23,166 nt of DNA, taken from DTU018 sp029550685 (GTDB lineage: Bacteria > Bacillota > Syntrophomonadia > Syntrophomonadales > Syntrophomonadaceae). Positions 7,263 to 14,309 of the stretch are shown here, one piece after another. The stretch spans positions 1 through 23,166 of the forward strand of contig DAONVO010000029.1 in NCBI GenBank assembly GCA_035412805.1. The letters are read 5' to 3'. The position numbers were made by a program, and so were the translations under genes. Under the pieces are notes generated by a model. That model saw only the letters and a list, made by a program, of their open reading frames with translations, did no database searches and had not been told where the DNA came from. Positions within the stretch are counted from its first letter, which is position 1; each line of letters begins with the position of its first letter.

Positions 7263-8057
7263 ATGGTGGTGCTTTTAGTTTTGTCTTATTTGTTAATTGT
7301 AGTGGTGGGGATGGCGGCTGGATTGATGGGGGCAATTTTGGGTATAGGCGGTGCAGTGGTTATGCTGCCTGCTACTGAATTATTGCTGCATATACCCACA
7401 GCCAACGCCATCGGTACTACCTTGTTTGCGGTAATGTTTACTTCCATATCAGGAGCCTTGGGACATTACCGGCAAGGCAATGTAAACCTGGCCTGGAGTT
7501 TGCGAGTGGGGCTGGGAGGGGTAGTCGGAGTTCTGCTGGGTTCATATCTATTTAAGGAATACCTGAGCAGCCGGGAACAGGTATTGACATTGATGCTGGC
7601 GGTTTTATTTGCAGTCATGGCTATTCGTATGGCCAGAGATACTATCCGGGAAATAAAAAACTACAATCAGCAGACGACCCAACCTGACCCCAAGGCTCCT
7701 CTGTGGACCATGCCCCTGGTTGGCCTGGTGGTGGGATGTTTGACAGGCATACTGGGTCTGGGGGGAGGATTCTTAATCGTACCGGCTATGATCTGGCTGT
7801 ACGGGGCGTCTCCATATTTAGCTGTGGGAACTACCCTTTTATCCATATTCCCGGTAACGGCAGTAGGTGCTTTTACCAAGTTGAGCCAGGGATTTGTGGT
7901 ATTGCCAATTGCCCTGTTAATGGGGTTAGGCACCATCATCGGTGTTCAACTGGGAGTGCCGGTCACCCGCTATGTTAAACCAGTAGTTTTTAAAGCTATT
8001 TTTACCTTGCTGTTTATTTTTCTGGCGGTTAATTACCTTTCCAGCTCAATTGCTTAG
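7263..8057 (+). CDS. TauE/SafE family membrane permease
   Basis: A 264-residue polytopic inner-membrane protein of the TauE/SafE (COG0730) family, whose members export sulfite, sulfoacetate and other organosulfur or carboxylate anions. The internal duplication typical of the family is clear: glycine-rich AILGIGGAVVMLP near residue 25-37 and GILGLGGGFLIVP near 161-173, each followed by an A(I/V)GTTL motif. About seven or eight hydrophobic segments are visible, with a charged loop around 120-145. The only start giving the full first segment is ATG 7263, but it has no Shine-Dalgarno and sits just after a 9-bp hairpin. The frame opens at 7230 with no other usual start before 7263. It probably follows the flavodiiron gene on one transcript. 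The substrate cannot be read from sequence. Confidence 0.85.
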   Translation: MVVLLVLSYLLIVVVGMAAGLMGAILGIGGAVVMLPATELLLHIPTANAIGTTLFAVMFTSISGALGHYRQGNVNLAWSLRVGLGGVVGVLLGSYLFKEYLSSREQVLTLMLAVLFAVMAIRMARDTIREIKNYNQQTTQPDPKAPLWTMPLVGLVVGCLTGILGLGGGFLIVPAMIWLYGASPYLAVGTTLLSIFPVTAVGAFTKLSQGFVVLPIALLMGLGTIIGVQLGVPVTRYVKPVVFKAIFTLLFIFLAVNYLSSSIA

Positions 8058-8130
8058 ACCTTTACCTCATTAAGTTTTCGCTCGTTTCTAACGATAACTA
8101 AAGCAAGGAATAAACTAGACGAGGTGGCCT

Positions 8131-9894
8131 ATGAGCATAAAAGATAGATTTATTACATCAATCCAAACCAGCCCCAACCTGTGGATAGGTCTTTGGGCAC
8201 TGTTGCTCCTTAATCTGCTGATGGTGCTGGTATTAGTCAAGGGCATATCCTGGACAGCCGGCGTGCTATTTGTAGTATTACTATTGATAGGTAGTCTAGC
8301 TGTGTATAAAGTAGCCTATTATAGTCCGGATGAACCAGAAATTGATGAAGAATTACAAGCTCGCTTGAACGAGCTAATGGAAGAAATCAGACCACACTGC
8401 GATGAAGTCTTCAATAAGCAGGTAAATAACTTTCTACAACCCATTGAACATGAGTACCAGCATAAGTTCAGCCGGGGGCTGGCTTGGTTATGGGAAATGG
8501 TTGATGACTTTTATGCTCAATTAGAACAAGTCCTTCAGGATGGTCGAGCTATTCTTCAGCTTTTTAATGTGACCAATGAAGATAAGGTTAAATTGGTAGA
8601 GAGCCTGAAGGAAAGCTCGCAGCAGGTTCTGAAAATCATTCAGGATATGCAGAGAAGACGCTTTTTTGACCAAGATGATATTTCCAGCCGAATTCAAAAT
8701 AAGATTACCGATTTCCGCAACAGTATGCTGAAAGAGCAGCAATACTACTATGAGTATGTGTATAAAATACTCTGGGAACAAGCCTGCGCTCAGGGCCGTG
8801 AAATAGAAATGGTAGACTTTTTGAGTCCGGTAAAACTGGGACAGCAGTTCGGCGTAATTGTAGAAAAATCCTTGGCCAGCCGCGTTGCTAGTTTTAACAA
8901 CTCCTTAACGGAAGACCTGGAAAACTTTTCTGCTGATATCGTGGGACGTTTTCAAAAATCTACTGTTCAGGTACTAAACCATTTACGGGATATGAAGGGT
9001 TTACTACAGAGGTTGATTAACCTGTCTAATAGCGAATCCGGAGTGGTAGTAAGAAGATTTGAGGAATATTTACTGCAGGTAGGACAATTGGAAGAGAGAG
9101 CTAGTGAGATACTGGTGAGTTTGGCCTGGCAGGATATAATGGTGGAAAAACGCTGGGATGAGATTCAGGAACGCTTATTTGTGATAAAGGATAAAGTAGT
9201 GGAAAGTGCCGGGGAGGACGCACTAGAGCATATCGAAGGTGTGGTGGAGCAAGCTATACCCGGATTGTCTGCTATGCCCCGCGATGCCAGCAATGCTCTA
9301 TTTTACAAAGCTCTTCTCGATGCGGAGTTAATATATCAGACTTATACCAGTCAGAAAAAGCCCGAGGTTATAAATGATGGCGTATATAGCATGCTGCAGT
9401 TTATAAGACCTTTGGAAATATTGACTGCTAACAGTATTCGCATCACTGATGAAGGATTAAACCGGCTGAGAAAGAGAAAGAATTTAGTTAAGGAAGGCAA
9501 TTTCCAGCCCCTGTTTGATAGGGTACTTACGTCGGTGGAATATCGTTACCCCCAGGCAGTTCACTTCTTGGAGGGAGTATTTCCCCGTAAATTTCAGCAG
9601 TTTGCCAGCAGTCCTTACTTGAAGAATATACCGGATAATTTAAATCAGGCAGCCTGGATGATCTTTAACGCTGCCATAGATGAGGAAAATATTTCTGATG
9701 ACGGCTGCCTGCTGGTGGGATTATTATTGGTTATTAACCAGATCCGTGATATGCATATCCAACCTTTTAACAACATCCCGGTGGGACTGGAGGATACAGA
9801 AGAAATTCATATGGTCAGGGAGATTGCTTACCAGGCTATATCCATTCTCCTGCAAAACGACCCCAGTGAGTTTACCAGTAATGATTCCCGGTAG
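8131..9894 (+). CDS. Membrane-anchored helical protein of unknown function
   Basis: A 587-residue protein I do not recognise. Two hydrophobic segments lie at about 17-36 and 40-64, followed by an acidic stretch (SPDEPEIDEELQ, 65-76) and a long, charged, strongly helical cytoplasmic region with coiled-coil character to about 370. At 328-343 the segment ILVSLAWQDIMVEKRW resembles the L-x-x-Q-D-(I/L) helix in CheZ-like and chemoreceptor signalling bundles; this is a loose resemblance, not an assignment. The C-terminal third (380-587) appears to be another helical domain. ATG 8131 has gaggtgg 6 nt upstream. It lies 73 bp after the TauE/SafE gene and 91 bp before a rhomboid protease gene, so shared transcription and a membrane-associated role are plausible. 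No enzymatic motif was found. Confidence 0.65.
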   Translation: MSIKDRFITSIQTSPNLWIGLWALLLLNLLMVLVLVKGISWTAGVLFVVLLLIGSLAVYKVAYYSPDEPEIDEELQARLNELMEEIRPHCDEVFNKQVNNFLQPIEHEYQHKFSRGLAWLWEMVDDFYAQLEQVLQDGRAILQLFNVTNEDKVKLVESLKESSQQVLKIIQDMQRRRFFDQDDISSRIQNKITDFRNSMLKEQQYYYEYVYKILWEQACAQGREIEMVDFLSPVKLGQQFGVIVEKSLASRVASFNNSLTEDLENFSADIVGRFQKSTVQVLNHLRDMKGLLQRLINLSNSESGVVVRRFEEYLLQVGQLEERASEILVSLAWQDIMVEKRWDEIQERLFVIKDKVVESAGEDALEHIEGVVEQAIPGLSAMPRDASNALFYKALLDAELIYQTYTSQKKPEVINDGVYSMLQFIRPLEILTANSIRITDEGLNRLRKRKNLVKEGNFQPLFDRVLTSVEYRYPQAVHFLEGVFPRKFQQFASSPYLKNIPDNLNQAAWMIFNAAIDEENISDDGCLLVGLLLVINQIRDMHIQPFNNIPVGLEDTEEIHMVREIAYQAISILLQNDPSEFTSNDSR

Positions 9895-9985
9895 GTTACC
9901 GTGAAGTCAGCCTTAACCCCTGTAGACATGACCTGGGTTTTCTGAGAATATTATTGTCATAATCAAATGAGCAAAGGAGAATAGG

Positions 9986-10651
9986 ATGTTTCCTCTAAGG
10001 GACAGCACTCCCAGTCAACACTTTCCACTGGTTACGGTTTTGCTGATAGTGACCAATGTGGTTATTTTTATATATACCCTTTCCCAAGGCCTGGCTGGTA
10101 TGGAGCAGCTTTTTTATATTTTCGGCCTGGTTCCCGCCTATTATTCCAGTCCCATGGGAGCTCCAGCAGGCTATCTGCCGTTCATTACCTCCACATTTAT
10201 GCATGGGGGCTGGATGCATCTTATCGGCAATATGTGGGTTCTGTGGCTGTTTGGGGATAATGTTGAAGACCATATGGGTTCAGGCCGGTTTTTGCTTTTC
10301 TACCTGGTGTGTGGGGTAATAGCAGGTTTGACCCACTATTATGTTAACCCTACATCAACCGTGCCAGTGGTTGGAGCCTCTGGAGCAGTGGCAGGAGTAA
10401 TGGGTGCCTATTTCCTGATGTTTCGCCATTCCCGGATCTTGACCTATGTACCCCCCTTTTTCCTGTTTACCGTTCCGGCTTGGGTTTACCTGGGTTTTTG
10501 GGCTCTTTCCCAGTTATGGAGCGGTACAGTGGAGCTGGCTATCAACAGCTACGGGCAAATAGCTTTTTGGGCTCACATTGGCGGCTTTGTAGCGGGAATG
10601 CTTTTGTATTCTTTTTTTGTGCAGCGGAAGATAGATGACTATTATTACTAA
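9986..10651 (+). CDS. Rhomboid family intramembrane serine protease
   Basis: A 221-residue membrane protease that would cleave transmembrane segments within the bilayer. The catalytic serine is in GASGAVAG (Ser132) and the catalytic histidine in HIGGFVAG (His197). The conserved HLIGN segment (His78, Asn82) and the following WLFGDNVEDHMG loop are the usual L1-loop/TM2 signature. About six hydrophobic segments are visible, with no extra cytoplasmic domain. The ATG at 9986 has aaaggaga about 5 nt upstream. The gene follows the unknown membrane-anchored protein and converges on a minus-strand gene. The natural substrate is unknown; the neighbouring two-segment membrane protein is one candidate only by proximity. 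Confidence 0.92.
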   Translation: MFPLRDSTPSQHFPLVTVLLIVTNVVIFIYTLSQGLAGMEQLFYIFGLVPAYYSSPMGAPAGYLPFITSTFMHGGWMHLIGNMWVLWLFGDNVEDHMGSGRFLLFYLVCGVIAGLTHYYVNPTSTVPVVGASGAVAGVMGAYFLMFRHSRILTYVPPFFLFTVPAWVYLGFWALSQLWSGTVELAINSYGQIAFWAHIGGFVAGMLLYSFFVQRKIDDYYY

Positions 10652-10717
10652 CTAATAAGTTGTCATCCAGTAGCTGTACAACAGGCAACTACAGACCATC
10701 TTTAATCCTATTCTTCA

Positions 10718-11869
10718 TTAATCTCCCTGACCCCGCAGCAGCAGGTCCAGTTGCTCACTGGCTATCAGCCCCTGTTCGCTGCTGTTCCGCAGGAAGTAAA
10801 TAGTATTTTCGATTCTTTCCTGACTGGCTTTTATTTCATGCCAGTGTTTTTCCTCCTCATAGAGGTTCATACATTCCTGCAGGTCGTTAGCCCGTCCGGT
10901 TTCTAAGAAGTAGCGAAATGTTTCCAGAGTTTTTACATCCTGATAATCAGCATGAACCGAGGACCTGTCCAAAATATTGTTATACAGCTCCAAAGCTTGC
11001 AAGGCTCGGTTCATTTTGGATTCAGCCTCATCAATATCATTAAAGCATCGATCATACAATGCCTGCTGGTACATAGGCCAGTTCTCCAGTGTTTGTTTAT
11101 ACCGTTCGCAGGCTTTTTCGTATTCACGATAACGGATAAAATATACCTTGACATCATAATTGTAGCGGCTGCCTTCTTCTTCCTGTTTTTTTAGTACGGA
11201 GCGCATCCGGGAAAAGGAGATTAGATTATCCAGTCGCCGTTCCTCTGTTTCTTTAGTTGGCTTATCCGGCACTCCGTCTGGTTCACACGGGAGCAGGTCT
11301 TCCTGTTCCACGATAGAATAGCGTTGCTCCAAGAGCTTACGCAGGTAGTTGGTATGGCGGTTTACCTGCTCAATTTCTCGCAGAGCCAGAATACACATAT
11401 CCAATTCCCGGATAAGGTCTTCAGTTGAAGGCTTCCTAGATTTGCGTACTTTGGCGTACTTCTGTAATTCACGATCGATGGTTACCGGGCGGTCCAGATT
11501 TTTAAGCAATTCCAGATCAAAAGCGGTCAGAACATCAAGGGGATCTGGAGCATCTTTACAAAAGTAGAAGCGGGTATTGGTTTCGGGGTAGTAGTAAGGA
11601 CCAATGGTTTTCAGGTAAGGGTTGTTTTTAAACGACTGCAGATCTGCTTCGGCTTCTAGCTGGTTCTCGATTAGATTTAGCCATATGCGAGCCATATCAG
11701 ACAGGGTCGAATCATCAAGAGCAACTTGCTGGAGAGTAGAATATGCCTCGTCTGTAATTCGCACCGCGCTGTGGTAGTAATAAAACAGTACTTGACGAGG
11801 CAGAGCATTGAGAAGCACTGAGGAGTCAAGATAATGGGGATTTTCCTTTTGCAAGAAGGGGTAAAACAT
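10718..11869 (-). CDS. Helical protein of unknown function
   Basis: A 383-residue protein starting at ATG 11869, which has an excellent ribosome site (aaaaggagg) about 6 nt upstream. An upstream in-frame ATG at 11908 would add 13 residues but has no such site. No signal peptide or membrane segment is seen. An N-terminal region with many aromatics (FYPF, FYYYHS, GPYYYPETNTRFYFC) is followed by a long, highly charged region rich in Glu, Arg, Lys, Tyr and Leu, suggesting helical bundles or coiled coils. I recognise no family. It is a single gene convergent with the rhomboid gene and divergent from the CMD-like gene. Scattered Cys residues form no metal motif. Confidence 0.6.
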   Translation of the reverse strand: MFYPFLQKENPHYLDSSVLLNALPRQVLFYYYHSAVRITDEAYSTLQQVALDDSTLSDMARIWLNLIENQLEAEADLQSFKNNPYLKTIGPYYYPETNTRFYFCKDAPDPLDVLTAFDLELLKNLDRPVTIDRELQKYAKVRKSRKPSTEDLIRELDMCILALREIEQVNRHTNYLRKLLEQRYSIVEQEDLLPCEPDGVPDKPTKETEERRLDNLISFSRMRSVLKKQEEEGSRYNYDVKVYFIRYREYEKACERYKQTLENWPMYQQALYDRCFNDIDEAESKMNRALQALELYNNILDRSSVHADYQDVKTLETFRYFLETGRANDLQECMNLYEEEKHWHEIKASQERIENTIYFLRNSSEQGLIASEQLDLLLRGQGD

Positions 11870-11984
11870 TAAAATCCTCCTTTTAAGAATATTACACAAC
11901 GGTATCATTAATTTCTATAAATTGCCAATTATTCCTGCTAAAGGGTATAGAAAAATTTATCGATGCCCCCAAAATATCCCTAAC

Positions 11985-12013
11985 TTTATTTTCCACGGCT
12001 GTTTACCTATAAT
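11985..12013 (+). promoter_or_regulatory. Candidate promoter for the CMD-HAD gene pair
   Basis: A perfect TATAAT at 12008-12013 with a weak -35 (TTTATT, 11985-11990) at a 17-bp spacing. The ribosome site aaaggagggg follows at 12022-12031. Confidence 0.45.
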
Positions 12014-12036
12014 AGTTTAGTAAAGGAGGGGAGCAT

Positions 12037-12339
12037 ATGGGAAATCTACCCTGGTTCGCAGAGAAGATGTCTGCATACGATCCTGCTTATCATAAAATGC
12101 TGGAACAAGTAGCCAACCTGGCTTTGTCCCCGTCTGCTCTGGATCGAAAGACCATGCTACTAATACTAGTGGCCCTGGATGCTAGCAAAGGAGCTGGGCA
12201 GGGGGTAAAAGTACTAGCAGGTCAGGCTCGTCAAGCGGGAGCCAGCGACGATGAAATTAAGGAAGCATTAAGGCTGGCCTATTATGTCAGCGGCATGGAC
12301 ACGGTTAAAGCCTCCCTGCAGGCTTTTGATGAAGGATAG
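12037..12339 (+). CDS. Carboxymuconolactone decarboxylase (CMD/AhpD-like) family protein lacking the CxxC
   Basis: A 100-residue all-helical protein matching the CMD fold by its pattern: a helix with LDRKTMLLILVALDASKG, then ARQAGASDDEIKEALRLAYYVSGMD. In AhpD-like peroxidase members, the helix after the LV-A-A segment carries a Cys-x-x-Cys redox pair. Here the corresponding stretch is KGAGQGVK, and the whole protein has no cysteine, so alkylhydroperoxidase-type chemistry is not expected. The proton-donor chemistry of true CMD enzymes is also not evident. The ATG at 12037 has a strong ribosome site. It is 34 bp upstream of the HAD gene and is probably co-transcribed with it. Function unassigned. 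Confidence 0.75.
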   Translation: MGNLPWFAEKMSAYDPAYHKMLEQVANLALSPSALDRKTMLLILVALDASKGAGQGVKVLAGQARQAGASDDEIKEALRLAYYVSGMDTVKASLQAFDEG

Positions 12340-12373
12340 GTGACAGACACAAGCAAAATTAGAGGAGATACTA

Positions 12374-13081
12374 ATGTTTAAGGCGGTTTTATTTGATTTG
12401 GATGGAACCTTGCTGGATATAAACATGGAAGAGTTCCTGCAGCATTATTTTCGCATGATGGTACATATGGCCCGCGAAGCCGGTTATTCTGAGACCGATC
12501 AATTAATAGAACTTGTCTGGCGTTCCACAGGGGCAATGATTACCAATCGTAATCCCCAGCTATTAAATGAAGAGGTATTTATGGAGCATTTCTACCGTTA
12601 CTGGCCCGTTCCCCGCCAGGAGTTCGATCCTTTCTTCGAGCGATTTTATGCAGAAGGCTTTCCTAAGTTGAAGCAGTACACCCGGCCTTTCCCGGGTATT
12701 CCGGAGATGATGGAACAACTTTTTGCCCGGGGGATGAAGGTAGTGATAGCCACCAATGCGGTTTTTCCCTTGACAGCTTTGCAGCAGCGGCTGGATTGGG
12801 CCGGGGTAGGGAATTTTGATTATGAATTGATCACTTCCTTTGAGGTGATGCATTTTTGTAAGCCCCATACTGAGTATTACCAGGAGATTGTCGACAAACT
12901 AGGGGTAACCCCTCAGGATTGCCTCATGGTAGGTAATGATGTAGGTGAAGATTTGGTAGCCGGGTGCATAGGTATGAAGACTTTTTTAGTTGAAGATTTG
13001 ATAATAGACAAGGGGCAGTCGTTTACCCCTAACTGGCGCGGACGCCTCAACGATCTTTACGATTTTTTTAACAGTTGGTAA
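12374..13081 (+). CDS. HAD-superfamily phosphatase
   Basis: A 235-residue haloacid dehalogenase-type hydrolase, most likely a small-molecule phosphatase. Motif I is FDLDGTLLD (nucleophile Asp8, acid/base Asp10), motif II the Thr127-Asn128 pair in VIATNA, motif III Lys163 in FCKPHTEYY, and motif IV GNDVGEDL (Asp189, Asp193). A helical cap domain lies between motifs I and II (about 17-105), the C1 arrangement of phosphoglycolate- and nucleotidase-like members. The ATG at 12374 has gaggag about 7 nt upstream. It is probably the second gene of a pair with the CMD-like protein. The substrate is not determined; pyrophosphatase or phosphoglycolate phosphatase activity are common alternatives in this group. 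Confidence 0.88.
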   Translation: MFKAVLFDLDGTLLDINMEEFLQHYFRMMVHMAREAGYSETDQLIELVWRSTGAMITNRNPQLLNEEVFMEHFYRYWPVPRQEFDPFFERFYAEGFPKLKQYTRPFPGIPEMMEQLFARGMKVVIATNAVFPLTALQQRLDWAGVGNFDYELITSFEVMHFCKPHTEYYQEIVDKLGVTPQDCLMVGNDVGEDLVAGCIGMKTFLVEDLIIDKGQSFTPNWRGRLNDLYDFFNSW

Positions 13082-13171
13082 GTCATGTCCATCCGGTTTT
13101 TGCCGGACATAAACCACCCTCTGCCCGGGTAATCTTTTAACAAAGAATACTCCTGGGACGGAGGTGTTGTT

Positions 13172-13369
13172 ATGTCGCAGAAAAAATCCCGGGATAAGAA
13201 AAAGAAGGTTCTCACCGAATACGACCTGTTAAAGATGGAAATAGCCAAGGAATTAGGGCTTTGGGAGCAAATTGAAAAGGAAGGCTGGGAATCTCTCAGC
13301 AATGCTGCCTGTGGCCGTTTGGGCGGAATAATGGGAAAACGCATGCGGGAAAAGCGTCTGCAAAAATAA
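13172..13369 (+). CDS. Minor alpha/beta-type small acid-soluble spore protein, SspF-like
   Basis: A 65-residue basic protein. The segment from about residue 20 (KMEIAKELGLWEQIEKEGW) to GRLGGIMGKRM follows the two-helix alpha/beta SASP pattern: the first helix has the E-(I/L)-A-x-(E/D)-(L/F)-G motif that in relatives is the GPR protease cleavage region, and the second has the glycine-flanked G-x-x-G-x-x-x-x-(K/R) motif. Such proteins coat and protect spore DNA. The match is closer to the minor SspF/SspH-like proteins than to the abundant SspA/B type. A highly basic N-terminus (KKSRDKKKK) precedes it. ATG 13172 has ggaggtg 5-6 nt upstream. It supports an endospore former and should be expressed late in the forespore (from family knowledge). 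Confidence 0.8.
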   Translation: MSQKKSRDKKKKVLTEYDLLKMEIAKELGLWEQIEKEGWESLSNAACGRLGGIMGKRMREKRLQK

Positions 13370-13410
13370 TTTAGGAATTAACATATTTTTAATTAAAATG
13401 GGAGAGGAAA

Positions 13411-13884
13411 ATGAAAAATATCGATCGTGTACAAGCTTATTTAAATCAACGTATGCCCCACTTAAAGGTTATAGAATTTCAACAGGATACCAGCACCTCT
13501 GCTCTGGCAGCGGCCGCTTTAGGTACGGAAGTGGGTCAGATTGCTAAAACCATGTTGTTTAAAGCCAAAACCGGCGATTTTTTCTTGGTGGTGGCAGCTG
13601 GTGATGTGCGCATGGACACTAAGTCCCTGCGTGATTTAGTCGGCTCAAAGGTTAGAATGGCTAATGCCGATGAAGTTATGGAGATAACCGGTTTTCCAGT
13701 GGGAGGAGTGTGTCCCTTTGACTTAAAAGTGGACGTGCCTATTTATTTGGATGAAAGTTTGAAAAGATACCCGTTAGTTTATGCCGCTGCCGGAACACCT
13801 AATTCCGCCTTGCCGATAACCTACGATGAACTCATGACCATCACTCAGGGGAAACCCTGTAATGTATCCATCCTTCCAGAGTAG
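13411..13884 (+). CDS. YbaK/EbsC-family aminoacyl-tRNA deacylase
   Basis: A 157-residue protein of the YbaK/ProX-type editing family, which hydrolyses mischarged tRNAs in trans (classically Cys-tRNA(Pro), Ala-tRNA(Pro) and related species). Visible family marks are the conserved lysine in GQIAKTMLFKA (Lys46), GFPVGGVCPF (94-103) and AAAGTPNSALPITYDEL (125-141). The length is normal for the stand-alone enzyme. ATG 13411 has gggagagg 5-6 nt upstream. It follows the spore protein gene by 41 bp and precedes the foldback repeat; no terminator is visible after the stop. The exact tRNA specificity cannot be read. Confidence 0.87.
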   Translation: MKNIDRVQAYLNQRMPHLKVIEFQQDTSTSALAAAALGTEVGQIAKTMLFKAKTGDFFLVVAAGDVRMDTKSLRDLVGSKVRMANADEVMEITGFPVGGVCPFDLKVDVPIYLDESLKRYPLVYAAAGTPNSALPITYDELMTITQGKPCNVSILPE

Positions 13885-13918
13885 ATCTTTATGAGCCGAT
13901 CTGCGCAAACCATGGCAT

Positions 13919-14131
13919 AGCAGGAGTATTAGCCGGCTCGCTCCGGGACTCCTCACCTGTAATCCATCGGCTTACTTTGGTGCGAAGGGGACCGCTCGTA
14001 ATTCGGCATCCGTGCACTCAGTATTCGCTGTCCGAAACATCCTGTTTCTCGCCCCCTTCGCAGCCCTCAGTTTCGCCGTGGGTTACAACGGCTCGTCGTA
14101 AGTCACTCGCCCGGCTAATATCCCTGCTTAA
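13919..14131. repeat. About 210-bp foldback (MITE-like) element with terminal inverted repeats
   Basis: The left end, agcaggagtattagccgg (13919-13936), is matched in inverted orientation by the right end (14112-14129, reverse complement agcagggatattagccgg) with 2 mismatches in 18. Similarity between the two arms continues inward: tgtaatccatcggc on the left resembles tgtaacccacggc on the inverted right, ending in a perfect 9-bp pair, gcgaagggg (13982-13990) and ccccttcgc (14053-14061). The whole element can therefore fold on itself. Its right 71 bp recur at 1-71 of the window. TA lies at both borders, a possible 2-bp target duplication. It is richer in G+C than the flanking non-coding DNA and has no transposase. 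Confidence 0.75.
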
Positions 14132-14309
14132 GTTTCGCATCCAGCATTTTTTTCATTCCCCTTTATATGCGCAGCATCCCCTGGACTTTCTTGTCCTCAA
14201 ATCAACTTACCTCAAAAGAATACCTGCTTAGAATTCCTACCTTGCGAGTAAGTAATTGCTATAATAAAAGAAGCTAACATGGTAGTATTTCCTTCTAAGG
14301 AGAACAAGG
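14132..14309. other. Leader and promoter region of the dnaE cluster
   Basis: Together with the repeat, this makes a gap of about 420 bp between the YbaK-family gene and dnaE. It is A+T-rich with an extended -10 promoter at 14257-14265. A short palindrome (tccttctaagga, 14292-14303) overlaps the dnaE ribosome site. A second cctgcttag at 14223-14231 resembles the end of the foldback element, but nothing around it matches. Confidence 0.5.
14257..14265 (+). promoter_or_regulatory. Candidate extended -10 promoter for dnaE-mtrB-pfkA-pyk
   Basis: TGC plus TATAAT (14257-14265) forms a perfect extended -10. No good -35 is found at 16-18 bp. It is the only clear promoter before dnaE; the downstream genes lie close together with no clear promoter between them. 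Confidence 0.5.

Noticed and set aside
10652..10717. Inverted repeat (agttg / caact) between the rhomboid and unknown convergent genes as a terminator
   Set aside because: The stem is short with a long loop and no T-run on either strand.
11923..11941. A short stretch resembling the terminal inverted repeat of the foldback element (ccaattattcctgctaaag)
   Set aside because: Only about 14 of 20 positions match and nothing beyond aligns; likely chance in A+T-rich DNA.
13084..13110. Hairpin after the HAD gene (atgtcc / ggacat with inner ccgg) as a terminator
   Set aside because: No U-tract follows (taaaccaccc) and the stem is interrupted.
14223..14231. Third occurrence of cctgcttag near the dnaE promoter
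   Set aside because: Nine bases only, with no further similarity to the element; not counted as a copy.
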